From Gp7-AA6 sp036001245 (GTDB taxonomy: Bacteria > Acidobacteriota > Thermoanaerobaculia > UBA5066 > Gp7-AA6): 64,000 nucleotides of DNA. The notes beneath the pieces were generated by a model. It saw only the letters and a list, made by a program, of their open reading frames with translations. It ran no database searches and was not told the DNA's origin. Below are positions 18,456 to 26,926 of this stretch, in pieces. Positions within the stretch are counted from its first letter, which is position 1, and every line of letters begins with the position of its first letter. A program made the translations under genes and the position numbers. Location of the stretch: positions 1 to 64,000 of the forward strand of contig DASYUL010000142.1 of the NCBI GenBank assembly GCA_036001245.1, written 5' to 3'.

Positions 18456-19201
18456 CGCGCGCCGCTCGCATCGCGCCGGTCCTCTTCTTCGCGGTCTCCG
18501 CTTTCGCGGCGGGTCCGGCGACGCCCGCCGAGGTTCAGAAGTACCAGGAGGCGGTCTATCCCGAAGCGCTGCTCAAAGGCCAACAGCAGGGCAACGTCCT
18601 CCTCATCGGCCGTATCGATCGCGAGGGGAACGTCCAGAACCTTCGCATGATCTCCGCGAGCTTTCAGGGGTTCGTCGAGCCCGCGCTCGCGGCCGTCCGG
18701 GCATGGCGGTTCAAGCCGGCCACCCGCGACGGAAAGCCCATCGACATCGCGGCGAACGTCGGAGTGCGGTTTCGGCTGAAGAGCGAAAAGCGCGGCGTCA
18801 TTCCTCAGCCGATCCTGGGCGACCTGCCGGTCTTCCCCGCCGACGCGTCCGGAAACAAGTCCGCGCCGGAAGGCTTCCCCGTGCGGCTGGGCGTCGACCC
18901 CAAGGTGCGCGCGGAAGCCGTTCTCGACGTCGAGCCGCAACCGAAGGCGCGGACGATCCGCGTGCGCGTCGAGGCGACGTCGCCCGCCGGAAAGCCTTAC
19001 ATCCTCTTCGAGAGTCCTATTTCGGTCGCGGCCAAGGCGACGGAGGCCCGGATTCCGATGGTCGCTTCCGTCGGCGCGGACTGGCCGGAGGGCGTGTGGA
19101 TCCTGCGATATCTCGCGGACGGGAAGGACGCCGGCGGGGGGCAGTTCTGGCTCGCCCGCGATCCCTCCCGCTTCGACTTCGCGGCCGCTCTGCGAAAGTA
19201 G
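18452..19201 (+). CDS. Secreted TonB-C-domain-like protein
   Basis: 249 residues. The N-terminus is a short signal peptide (MTRAARIAPVLFFAVSAFA), followed by a TonB C-terminal-like domain at about residues 28-105: YPEALLKGQQQGNVLLIGRI, DREGNVQNLRMI and ALAAVRAWRFKPAT. The remaining ~140 residues look like a beta-sandwich carrying the same AWRFKPA-type context seen in many Acidobacteriota proteins. Unlike true TonB there is no N-terminal membrane anchor plus Pro-rich spacer, so energy transduction is doubtful. The TTG start overlaps the lipA stop (TTGA). Function unknown. Confidence 0.75.
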   Translation: MTRAARIAPVLFFAVSAFAAGPATPAEVQKYQEAVYPEALLKGQQQGNVLLIGRIDREGNVQNLRMISASFQGFVEPALAAVRAWRFKPATRDGKPIDIAANVGVRFRLKSEKRGVIPQPILGDLPVFPADASGNKSAPEGFPVRLGVDPKVRAEAVLDVEPQPKARTIRVRVEATSPAGKPYILFESPISVAAKATEARIPMVASVGADWPEGVWILRYLADGKDAGGGQFWLARDPSRFDFAAALRK

Positions 19202-19920
19202 GGCTCACCGTCGCGTTGACCGCCGCGCTCGGCTGCGCGAGCGGACCCGCGCGCGAAGTCGGTCGACCGGAAACCTGCCCGGAGTTCGCCGCGGCGCGGC
19301 CGAAGTTTCCGCGGATGCCTGAATATCCCCCGACGACGCGGCGGGCGCGGATGAGTGGCGAGTCCACGCACGAGCTCGTCGTCGATCGCAAAGGTAAGGT
19401 TCGCGACGCGCACGTCCTCGGAACCACTTTCATGGTGTTCGCGCTCGCCGCCGACGACGCGCTGCGCAACTCGGTGTACTTCCCCGCAACGCTGGACGGA
19501 CGACCCGTCGCGTCGCGCTTCTGGGTGCGGGTGCCGTTCGGAGTGCCGCAGGGCATCGAGACGTCACCCGCTCGGAACCGCGTCACGGCATTCGTGCCGG
19601 GGGACGAGAAGGCCCGAGCGCGCCGGCAGCTCGCGGGGAGCGTCCGACGAGTCACCGTCGTCGCAGAGGTCGCGTCGGCTCCGCCGGGAGAAGTTTCCGT
19701 CGTGGCGATCGGGCCGGGCGGCGCGGAGCGGGTGCTCGTGCCGCAGGGAGGCGCGAGATCGCGGATGATCCGCACCTCCGTGCGCACGGGCGACTTCTTT
19801 TCCACGTCGGGCGAGTACCGCATCAGCCTCCGTCAGGGCGACCGGGCGATCGGCGAGGGCGGCTTCACCGTCGCGCCGGACGAGGAGTCGGCGGTCGTCA
19901 ACACCTGCGAAACGCCGTGA
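19096..19920 (+). CDS. Second TonB-C-like protein, probable lipoprotein
   Basis: A lipoprotein signal is clear: basic RGRSAK, hydrophobic VGLTVALTAAL and lipobox ALGC. A TonB-C-like domain follows (THELVVDRKGKVRDAHVL; ADDALRNSVYFPATLDGRP), similar to the preceding gene, then a variable ~120-residue C-terminal part. The start is uncertain. No usable codon lies directly before the signal peptide. GTG 19096 gives a long N-terminus overlapping the previous gene, and TTG 19216 would remove the basic residues. The end overlaps the DUF72 gene (GTGA). A tandem duplicate of the previous gene that has diverged is the simplest reading. Confidence 0.6.
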   Translation: MDPAISRGREGRRRGAVLARPRSLPLRLRGRSAKVGLTVALTAALGCASGPAREVGRPETCPEFAAARPKFPRMPEYPPTTRRARMSGESTHELVVDRKGKVRDAHVLGTTFMVFALAADDALRNSVYFPATLDGRPVASRFWVRVPFGVPQGIETSPARNRVTAFVPGDEKARARRQLAGSVRRVTVVAEVASAPPGEVSVVAIGPGGAERVLVPQGGARSRMIRTSVRTGDFFSTSGEYRISLRQGDRAIGEGGFTVAPDEESAVVNTCETP

Positions 19921-20831
19921 CCGGCCAGCGGCCCGCTGCTCTCCCCGGCGTGCGCGTCGGCACGGCGGGGTGGATGTACAAGGACTGGGAGGGGATCGTT
20001 TACCCGCCCCCGCGCCGCGGTTTCGATCGGCTCGGCTTCATGGCGTCCCTTTTCGACGCCGACGAGATCAACTCGACGTTCTACCGAATCCCGCCCGCGT
20101 CGATGGCGCGCGACTGGGCGCGGCGCGTGGCGCACAACCCGCGATTCCTCTTCACCGCGAAGCTCTACCGGGGTTTCACCCACGACGGCAACGCGACGGC
20201 CGAGGACGAGAAGGCCGTCCGCGACGCGATGGACGCGCTCGCGTCGGCGGAGCGTCTCGGGGCGGTGCTCGTGCAGGTGCCGATGTCGTTCCGCGCGACC
20301 GAAGAGAACCGCGCGACACTCGAGCGGATCTTCGGGCGGTTCGCCGCGTTTCCGCTCGCGGCGGAGTTCCGGCACTTCTCGTGGAACTCGCCGGAGACTC
20401 TCCGCTTTCTCGAGGACAACTCCGTCGGCTTCGTCAACATCGACCAGCCGCGGCTCAAAGGAAACCTTCCCGCGACGTCGCACGTGACCGGACCCGTCGC
20501 CTACTACCGCTTCCACGGACGCAACGCCGCCAAGTGGTTCGGGCCGGACACGTCGAACGAGGAGCGATACAACTACCTCTACAACGAGAAGGAGCTCACG
20601 CCCTGGGTCGAGAGGATCCGGGAGCGCGGTGAGCGGGCGCCGAAGTCGAACGCGTTCGCCGTGATGAACAACCACTTCCGCGGCCAGGCGGTCGCGAACG
20701 CGCTTCAGCTGCAGCAGATGCTGACGGGCGAGGTGCGGTCCGCTCCGGACAGCCTGCGGGAGACGTATCCGGCGCTCGCCCCCATCACGACCCCTCAGAC
20801 CAGAAAGCCGGAGCAGCCCCGCCTCTTCTGA
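19917..20831 (+). CDS. DUF72 (YecE-like) protein
   Basis: 304 residues. A TIM-barrel-like DUF72 protein with the family markers VRVGTAGWMYKDW, EINSTFYRIP, FLFTAKLYRGFTH, AAEFRHFSW and YYRFHGRNA. The molecular role of the family is not established. It is last in the series lipB-lipA-TonB-like-TonB-like-DUF72, all linked by 4-bp overlaps or longer ones; its GTG start sits on the preceding stop codon. Confidence 0.88.
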   Translation: MTGQRPAALPGVRVGTAGWMYKDWEGIVYPPPRRGFDRLGFMASLFDADEINSTFYRIPPASMARDWARRVAHNPRFLFTAKLYRGFTHDGNATAEDEKAVRDAMDALASAERLGAVLVQVPMSFRATEENRATLERIFGRFAAFPLAAEFRHFSWNSPETLRFLEDNSVGFVNIDQPRLKGNLPATSHVTGPVAYYRFHGRNAAKWFGPDTSNEERYNYLYNEKELTPWVERIRERGERAPKSNAFAVMNNHFRGQAVANALQLQQMLTGEVRSAPDSLRETYPALAPITTPQTRKPEQPRLF

Positions 20832-20877
20832 TCCCGTTTCCACGAGCTCCGGCCGAACGCGGTTCTCTTCGACCTAC

Positions 20878-20887
20878 GACCTAGGTC
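20878..20887. repeat. Short perfect palindrome GACCTAGGTC upstream of the secreted repeat protein
   Basis: The palindrome lies 100 nt before the next start codon in the only intergenic space available for its promoter. It could be an operator, but a 10-bp palindrome can occur by chance. Confidence 0.25.
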
Positions 20888-20986
20888 TAGAGCCAGTTCC
20901 AATCGAAGCGGGAGAGAATTCCCCCGACGACCTCGTCCACAATCCACCGCGTCTCGATTCTCTGTTTGTAAGGAGAGGGGGAACCT

Positions 20987-22810
20987 ATGTCCGCACGCCG
21001 CCTGTCGGTGGTCGCCGTAATTCTTCTCTGGTCGAGCACCGGGATCGCGCAGGACTCTTTCCGCGAAGCTCTGCCCGAGATCTCCAACTGGACGGCGGCG
21101 CCGTTCTGGGTGTCGACTCAGGCAATTTCGCTCGAGAAGGCGAAGGAAGCGGGGGCTCTCGGTCCAATGGCGGTCGAGGGCGTGCCGACGCCTCCCCTGC
21201 CCCTGATCGGTATCAACCCGTGCCGCATCGCCGATACGCGCGGCGCTGGCTTCACCGGCGCATACGGGCCACCGGCTCTGACGCAGGGAGTTCCGCGCAA
21301 CTTCACGCTCACCGGCCAGTGCGGGATCCTCGGCGGGGCCGAGGCTGTCTCTTTGAACATCACGGTCACCAATACACAGGGACCCGGGTTCATCCTGATC
21401 TACCCGCAGGGAGGAGCGCAGCCCAACGTCTCCACTTTGAACTACGTTGCCGGACAGACGATCGCCAACGCGGCCGTCGTTCCGTTGGGGACCGGAGGCG
21501 GGGTGACGGTCATCGCGGGCGTGTCGGGCACCGATCTGATCATCGACACCAACGGGTACTACGCGCCGATCTCGATCGTCAACACGATCAACGGCCTCTC
21601 GGGAGCAGTGTCGCTTGCCGCGGGCACCAACATCTCGATCACGCCTGCGGGCCAAACGCTCACAGTCGCCGCTACGAATGTCGATGCGAGCTCTCTCGGC
21701 GGTCAGCCCGCGACCTTCTACGACCAGGCTCCGCCTCCCCCTTCGGGCAACACCAGGACGTCGCTCAACAGCGCGGACGATGTCGGCCAATACACCTCGG
21801 TGACGATCGGGGCCGACGGCCTGGGCCTGGTCAGCTACTGGGACGTCACCAACTTCGATCTCAACGTCGCGCACTGCTCCAACGTCAACTGCACCTCGGC
21901 CACCACCACCCCGCTCGACACGACGGGCAACGTCGGCCAGTACACCTCCGTGACGATCGGGGCCGACGGCCTGGGCCTGATCAGCTATTACGACAACACC
22001 AATCTGAACCTCAAGGTCGCCCACTGCTCCAACGTCAACTGCACCGCGGCGACGATCACCCCGCTCGACACGACCGGCAGCGTCGGCCAGTCCACATCCG
22101 TAACGATCGGAGCCGACGGCCTGGGCCTGATCAGCTACTACGACGAGACAAATCAGGACGTCAAGGTCGCGCACTGCTCCAACGTAAACTGCACCTCGGC
22201 CACCACCACCCCGATCGACACGACGGCCGGCTTCGACACTGCAATCACGATCGGCGCCGACGGCCTGGGCCTGATCAGTTACATCGATCTCATCAGCGCC
22301 CATCTCAAGGTCGCGCACTGCTCCAACACCAACTGCAGCGCGGCGACGATCACCCCGATCGACACGACGGACAACGTCGGCTTCGACAGCTCGGTGACGA
22401 TCGGAGCCGACGGCCTGGGCCTGATCAGCTACCACGACGGCACCAACGACGATCTCAAGGTCGCGCACTGCTCCAACGTCAACTGCACCGCGGCCACGAT
22501 CACGCCGCTCGACACGACGGGCAGCGTCGGGCAGTACACCTCGGTGACGATCGGGGCCGACAGCCTGGGCCTGATCAGCTACTACGACTCACCAACCGGC
22601 GATCTCAAGGTCGCGCACTGCTCCAACGTCACCTGCACCGCGGCGACACTGACGTCGCTCCCCACGGCAGAACAGGACGGATTCCACACCTCGGTGACGA
22701 TCGGCGCCGACGGCCTGGGCCTCATCAGCAACTACGACGTCTCCAACGGCAATCTCCAGGTCGCGCACTGCTCCAACACACTCTGCACTCCCTTCTTCCG
22801 GCGACGGTGA
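20987..22810 (+). CDS. Secreted seven-repeat protein, probable beta-propeller
   Basis: 607 residues. A Sec signal peptide (MSARRLSVVAVILLWSSTGIAQ) is followed by a ~180-residue N-terminal domain with NPCRIADTRG and a jelly-roll-like segment common in metagenomic secreted proteins. A short linker and seven tandem repeats of ~48-50 residues follow (nt 21780-22800). Each repeat contains SVTIGADGLGLISYYD, then KVAHCSNVNC and a Thr-rich end. The Cys-x4-Cys pair in each repeat suggests a disulfide or metal pin. Seven repeats of this size fit a seven-bladed propeller. A good ribosome site (AAGGAG) precedes the ATG. Function unknown; extracellular or periplasmic binding is a guess. Confidence 0.8.
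   Translation: MSARRLSVVAVILLWSSTGIAQDSFREALPEISNWTAAPFWVSTQAISLEKAKEAGALGPMAVEGVPTPPLPLIGINPCRIADTRGAGFTGAYGPPALTQGVPRNFTLTGQCGILGGAEAVSLNITVTNTQGPGFILIYPQGGAQPNVSTLNYVAGQTIANAAVVPLGTGGGVTVIAGVSGTDLIIDTNGYYAPISIVNTINGLSGAVSLAAGTNISITPAGQTLTVAATNVDASSLGGQPATFYDQAPPPPSGNTRTSLNSADDVGQYTSVTIGADGLGLVSYWDVTNFDLNVAHCSNVNCTSATTTPLDTTGNVGQYTSVTIGADGLGLISYYDNTNLNLKVAHCSNVNCTAATITPLDTTGSVGQSTSVTIGADGLGLISYYDETNQDVKVAHCSNVNCTSATTTPIDTTAGFDTAITIGADGLGLISYIDLISAHLKVAHCSNTNCSAATITPIDTTDNVGFDSSVTIGADGLGLISYHDGTNDDLKVAHCSNVNCTAATITPLDTTGSVGQYTSVTIGADSLGLISYYDSPTGDLKVAHCSNVTCTAATLTSLPTAEQDGFHTSVTIGADGLGLISNYDVSNGNLQVAHCSNTLCTPFFRRR
21780..22800 (+). repeat. Seven tandem ~150-nt coding repeats
   Basis: Seven in-frame units of about 144-150 nt encode the repeat blades of the secreted protein. 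They are near-identical at GTGACGATCGGGGCCGACGG and GTCGCGCACTGCTCCAACGT, implying recent amplification or gene conversion. They are coding, not CRISPR: there are no unique spacers and the frame is kept. Confidence 0.9.
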
Positions 22811-22875
22811 GGTCGGTGCTCGTCCAGAAGACGCCCGACCGGGCCGACTTCGGGTAGCGGAACCAGGGAACGGGC

Positions 22876-23886
22876 CTAACCGAAGTCTCGGATGTCCTTG
22901 AACGGCGTCTCCCGGTCGGTGAAGTCGGGGCGGTAGTAGCGGTTCGACGTTTCGAGCTCCTGCTGGAACCCGTTCTCGAGGCCGTTCGCCTCGAGAGCGC
23001 CGAGCGCCTCCTCCCACTCCCCCGCCGTGATCTCCCGGGAGAGCGCGGAATAGCGCGCGTCCTTCGCCGCGCGGTGGATCGGGTAGTACTGCGCCATGAG
23101 CGAGATCGCCACGCGCGGCGAGAGCGTCTCGGCGATCCACGCGAGCGACTGGCCGACTCCCGCGACGCCGTTCGGCAGGACGAGCATGCGAACCAGAAGC
23201 CCGCTCTTCAAGAGCCCGTCGTCGCCGTAGACGAGACTCGATCCCTTCTGCCGGTACATCTCGAGGAGGGCTTCGCGCGATCGTTCCGGGTAGTCCGGAA
23301 CCTTCGAGTAGAGCCAGCCCGCCGAAGCGTCCGCGTATTTGAAGTCCGGCAGGTAGACGTCGACGATCCCCTCCAGGAGGCTCAGCACCTCGACCGAGTC
23401 GTACGCGTTGGTGTTGTACACGATCGGGAGGCGCAGCCCGGCCCGCGCTGCCAAGAGCACCGCCTTCGCCATCTGCGGCGCATAGTGCGTCGGCGAGACG
23501 AAGCCGATGTTGTGGCAGCCGCGGTCCTGTAGCTCGAGCAGCATCTCCGCGAGCCGCTCGACCGTGACTTCGTTCGTCCTCTGCGTCTTCCAGTCCTGGC
23601 TGATCTGCCAGTTCTGGCAGTAGACGCACCTCAGGTTGCAGTTGCCGAAGAAGACGTTCCCGGCGCCCCGCGTGCCCGAGAGGACCGGCTCCTCGCCGAA
23701 GTGCGCGGTGTACGAAGAGACGACCGGTTTCGAGCCGGATGCGCACGACGCGAGCACGTCCGCGAGCCGGTCGTTGCCGCAGTTTCGGGGACAGACCGTG
23801 CACGACGCGAGGAGGGCATAGAGCTTCTCGACACGGTCCCCGAGATCGCCTGCTTCCAGAAGCGCGACGTACCCCGGCTCGAACAT
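22876..23886 (-). CDS. PflX-like radical SAM protein (COG1313 type)
   Basis: 336 residues. The radical SAM motif is CNLRCVYC (Cys83, 87, 90), with GTRGAGNVFFGNC before it and PTHYAP, VYNTNAY and YLPDFKYAD after. This matches PflX-like relatives of pyruvate formate-lyase activating enzymes. Four extra N-terminal cysteines (SCTVCPRNCG and ASCAS) are a usual mark of this subfamily. No partner glycyl-radical enzyme is near, and the physiological substrate of PflX proteins is not known. It is convergent with the repeat protein and divergent from the DUF4442 gene. Confidence 0.85.
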   Translation of the reverse strand: MFEPGYVALLEAGDLGDRVEKLYALLASCTVCPRNCGNDRLADVLASCASGSKPVVSSYTAHFGEEPVLSGTRGAGNVFFGNCNLRCVYCQNWQISQDWKTQRTNEVTVERLAEMLLELQDRGCHNIGFVSPTHYAPQMAKAVLLAARAGLRLPIVYNTNAYDSVEVLSLLEGIVDVYLPDFKYADASAGWLYSKVPDYPERSREALLEMYRQKGSSLVYGDDGLLKSGLLVRMLVLPNGVAGVGQSLAWIAETLSPRVAISLMAQYYPIHRAAKDARYSALSREITAGEWEEALGALEANGLENGFQQELETSNRYYRPDFTDRETPFKDIRDFG

Positions 23887-23909
23887 CGAAACTAATCTAG
23901 CATCCGACC

Positions 23910-24416
23910 GTGCCGGAAAGTGCCGCTTCCCGCAGAATGCGATGGGGCTTCAATTTTTTCCCCGCCTTCCGCGGCACCGGAGCGCGTGTGACGTACATGT
24001 CCGGCGACTTCCGGGAAGTCCACGTGAAGCTCCCACTCAACTGGCGAACGCGCAACTACGGTCGACACGATCTTCGGAGGAAGCCTCTACGGCGCCGTCG
24101 ACCCGTCTGGAGTCGACTTGGGGTCAGGTTTAAACCTGACCCCAACACATTATTCGTCATGCTGATCAAGATCCTCGGTCCCGACTACGTCGTCTGGGAC
24201 AAGGCCGCGACGATCCGCTTCAAAAAGCCGGGACGCTGGACGCTGTACGCGCGCTTCGTGATCCCCGAAGAGGAGATCGCGTTCATCCGCCGACGGCTCG
24301 AGACCGAGCATTCGATCGATCGGGTCTATACCGTCCAGCTCACCGACTCCAAGGGCGTCGTTCACGCCGACGTGGACAAGACCGTCTACATTCGACGGAA
24401 GAATCCGGTTCGCTAG
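23910..24416 (+). pseudogene. DUF4442-type thioesterase (hotdog) gene, internally scrambled
   Basis: The open frame spans 168 codons, but its middle is not the family's. Residues to RTRNY (nt ~24059) and from LFVMLIKILGPDYVVW onward are normal DUF4442. Between them the conserved core VDTIFGGSLYGAVDP is present only in the +1 frame (24061-24105), as if one base had been inserted near 24060. After it come about 44 extra nt containing a 28-bp perfect palindrome. One plus about 44 is a multiple of three, so the reading frame is restored and no stop appears. The translated product would replace the hotdog active-site region by Arg-rich sequence, so it is probably inactive. An assembly error is possible. 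Confidence 0.65.
24118..24145. repeat. 28-bp perfect palindrome inserted in the DUF4442 gene
   Basis: The left arm TTGGGGTCAGGTTT is followed directly by its exact complement, with no loop. It lies within the ~44 nt that are foreign to the gene family, close to a GTCGAC duplicated at 24097-24102 and 24112-24117. A GGGGTCAG-beginning stretch recurs at 44543-44550 inside another coding region. Confidence 0.8.
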
Positions 24417-24823
24417 CGCTGTCCCTCTTCGGGTGAGACGTATTCGCTCTCGCCCGGCACGGGATGAGCGAACGTGTCGGGGTCTTGCGGATCGTAGGGA
24501 AGCGACTTCAGCATCAGGAATTCAGAGTCCACGAGGAATCGAATCGCGTGCGACTCCCCCGGCTCGAGAAACACGCCCTGGTTCTCGCCGAGGAGGAACT
24601 TGTCCAGGACGCCTGTCTCGATGTCGACCGTGCGGACTCCGACTCGGCCTGACAGCAGGTGGAAGAAGACGCGGGTCCGGCGGTGATAGTGGTTTCCCAT
24701 CACGGAGCCCGCGCCCATGCGGCCCGACACGACCGTCCCCGCCGGGAATCCGCTCAGGATCTCGCGGAAGATTCCGCGGCTGTCACGCCTCTCGAAACGC
24801 GGGCCCAGAACCTCGTGTGCCAT
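24413..24823 (-). CDS. Small cupin-domain protein of the glycan region
   Basis: 136 residues, a single cupin barrel. Cupin motif 1 is around GNHYHRRTRVFFHLLSGR and motif 2 around FLEPGESHAIRFLVDSEF. Related small cupins in O-antigen clusters are often annotated as sugar 3,4-ketoisomerases or WxcM-like proteins, but the active-site residues of those enzymes cannot be confirmed here. It lies 76 nt downstream of the sugar aminotransferase gene, same strand, so a joint role in making a modified sugar is reasonable. Its last 4 nt overlap the end of the convergent damaged gene. Confidence 0.7.
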   Translation of the reverse strand: MAHEVLGPRFERRDSRGIFREILSGFPAGTVVSGRMGAGSVMGNHYHRRTRVFFHLLSGRVGVRTVDIETGVLDKFLLGENQGVFLEPGESHAIRFLVDSEFLMLKSLPYDPQDPDTFAHPVPGESEYVSPEEGQR

Positions 24824-24899
24824 CAGCCGTGACTCCGGATGCGGGTGACGAAGATCCGCGTTCCGTACCGGCTCGCCCGGCCGGCGCGCTGCCCAGGCG

Positions 24900-26012
24900 T
24901 CAACCGCGGCACTCCACGAGCTTCGCGACGACCTCCTCGACCTGAACGCGGGTCAACCCGAGCCCCGACGGCAGATAGAGGCCACGTTTCCAGAGGTCGT
25001 CGGACACCGGGTAGTCCCCCGTCGTGTCGGGGAATCGCGGATCGCTCTTCTGGAACACGGGCTGGCGGTGCATCGGGCAGAAGAAGGCACGTGTCTCCAC
25101 CCCCTTCTCCTTCATTGTCGCCATCACGCCGTCGCGCCCGCGGCGAAAGGAGTCTCCGAGCTTCACCCCGTACATCCAGTAGACGTTCTTCGCGCCGGGC
25201 GCTTCCCACGGCAGTTCGACATCTTCGATGCCGGTGAACGCCCCCGCGTACCAGCGCGCGATCTCGCGCTTCTTCTCGATTTTCTCCTCGACTTTCTCCG
25301 TCTGCGCGAGACCGATCGCCGCCTGCACGTTCGTGATTCGGTAGTTGAAGCCCATCTCCCGGTGGACGAACCGAGGGTGTTCGAAGGCCTGGTTGCGCAG
25401 CAGCCGCATCTTCTCCGCGAGAGCCGGGTCGGTGCAGAGCACCATCCCGCCTTCGCCGGTCGTCAGGATCTTGTTCCCGTAGAAGCTGAAGCAGGCGGCG
25501 TCGCCGAAGCTTCCGACCCTTTGGCCCGCGATCTCCGCCCCGTGCGCCTCCGCGCAGTCCTCGATCACGAGGAGGTCATGGCGGCGGGCAATATCGAGGA
25601 TCGCAGGCATGTCGCAGGGATGCCCGTACATGTGCACGGCCATCACCGCGCGCGTGCGCGACCCGATGCCCTCCTCGAGCTTCTCGGGATCGATGCACCA
25701 GGTCTTCGGGTCCGCGTCGACCAGGACCGGTCGCGCTCCCGCCTCGATGACAGTGTTCGCCGAAACGATCAGCGTGAAGTCGGGGATGAGCACGTCGTCC
25801 CCGGGGCCGATCCCGAGGGCGACGAGCGCCATGTGAAGGCCGGTCGTGCAGCTCGAGCAGGCGACGCCGTGGGGAGCGCCGCAGAAGCGAGCGACGCTCT
25901 CTTCGAATCGCGTGATGTAGGAGCCGAGCGAGGAGATCCAGTTCGTCTCGAGGCAGTCGAGAACGTACTTGCGCTCGTTTCCGTCCAGGACCGGCTCCCA
26001 GACCGGAATCAT
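24900..26012 (-). CDS. DegT/DnrJ/EryC1 sugar aminotransferase (perosamine synthase-like)
   Basis: 370 residues from the chosen ATG, which starts the family sequence MIPVWEPVLDGNE. An upstream ATG at 26099 would add 29 non-family residues that overlap the promoter of the divergent gene. This PLP aminotransferase acts on keto-sugar nucleotides. PLP lysine: FYGNKILTTGEGGM (Lys181). Other markers: SCTTGLHMALVALGI, DDVLIPDFTLI and VIEDCAEAHGAE. GNKxxTTGEGGM with the ALGIGPGDDV context is closest to GDP-perosamine synthases and WbpE-type enzymes. The product would be an amino sugar for surface polysaccharide. Confidence 0.88.
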   Translation of the reverse strand: MIPVWEPVLDGNERKYVLDCLETNWISSLGSYITRFEESVARFCGAPHGVACSSCTTGLHMALVALGIGPGDDVLIPDFTLIVSANTVIEAGARPVLVDADPKTWCIDPEKLEEGIGSRTRAVMAVHMYGHPCDMPAILDIARRHDLLVIEDCAEAHGAEIAGQRVGSFGDAACFSFYGNKILTTGEGGMVLCTDPALAEKMRLLRNQAFEHPRFVHREMGFNYRITNVQAAIGLAQTEKVEEKIEKKREIARWYAGAFTGIEDVELPWEAPGAKNVYWMYGVKLGDSFRRGRDGVMATMKEKGVETRAFFCPMHRQPVFQKSDPRFPDTTGDYPVSDDLWKRGLYLPSGLGLTRVQVEEVVAKLVECRG

Positions 26013-26101
26013 CGGGTATTTCCTCCCCGCGGCCGCTTCCGCGGCCGGTCGGCGGATGGTATCCCGCGGTGCCTGGACGCGCCGTATGATCCCCGTCAAA
26101 G

Positions 26102-26926
26102 ATGGCGCATTTCCGCGGCCTGACGATTCTCTTCCCGGTCTGGAACGAGGAAAGTGGCATCCACCGGGCCATCGCGGCCGCGCAAGAAACCTGCGAGACG
26201 CTTTTGGCGGAGGACGAGATCGACGACTACGAGATCCTCATCGTCGACGACGCCTCGACAGACGCGACGGGCGCGATCGCCGACGAGATGGCCCGCAGTG
26301 AGCCGAGGATCCGCGTCATCCACCACCCCGAGAATCGAAAGCTCGGAGGAGCCCTCAAGTCGGGATTCTCCGAAGCCCGCAAGGAGCTCGTTCTCTACTC
26401 GGACGCAGACCTTCCATTCGACATGGCGGAAACCCGCAAGGCCTGCCGGCTGATGCGAATCTATCGTTCCGACATCGTCGCGGCCTATCGGCACAGCCGG
26501 ACCGGCGAGGGGTTCGTCCGCGCGTTCTACAGCCACGTCTACAACTGGCTGGTCCGGATCTCTCTTGGCCTCCGGATCCGCGACGTGAACTTCGCCTTCA
26601 AGCTCTGCCGCCGGCGCATATTCGAGCAGGTGCGGTTGGAGAGCGAGGGCAGCTTCATCGACGCCGAGCTCCTCGCTCGAGCCGACCGGCTCGGGTACCG
26701 GATCATCCAGTTCGGGGTCGACTACTTCCCGCGCACGCACGGGATCTCGACGCTCTCCTCCGTCGGCGTGATTCGGACGATCATTCGCGAGATGTTCCGT
26801 GTCACGCCCGAGATCTGGCGGCTGCGCAGGCTTCCGCCCGGAAAACTCGCTACCCCGGTGTCTCCAGCGGACGGGCCCGTGGCCGCAAGCCGAGTGGGCG
26901 CCGCCTCGCGGCAGCCCGAGCGTTGA
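26102..26926 (+). CDS. Family 2 glycosyltransferase (polyprenyl-phosphate mannosyltransferase-like)
   Basis: 274 residues. DPM1-like GT-A domain: LTILFPVWNEESGIHRAI, ILIVDDAST, IRVIHHPENRKLGGALKSG and the DxD-type YSDADLPFD. No membrane anchor is evident, but the C-terminal VIRTIIREMFRVTPEIWRLR is typical of DPM/DolP-Glc synthases. Likely product: a polyprenyl-phosphate sugar, which is the donor used by GT-C enzymes such as those encoded nearby. The TGA overlaps the next start (TTGA). Confidence 0.85.
   Translation: MAHFRGLTILFPVWNEESGIHRAIAAAQETCETLLAEDEIDDYEILIVDDASTDATGAIADEMARSEPRIRVIHHPENRKLGGALKSGFSEARKELVLYSDADLPFDMAETRKACRLMRIYRSDIVAAYRHSRTGEGFVRAFYSHVYNWLVRISLGLRIRDVNFAFKLCRRRIFEQVRLESEGSFIDAELLARADRLGYRIIQFGVDYFPRTHGISTLSSVGVIRTIIREMFRVTPEIWRLRRLPPGKLATPVSPADGPVAASRVGAASRQPER

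Noticed and set aside
21780..22800. Regular ~150-nt repeats as a possible CRISPR array
   Set aside because: The repeats are contiguous, in frame and protein-coding, with no unique spacers and no cas genes.
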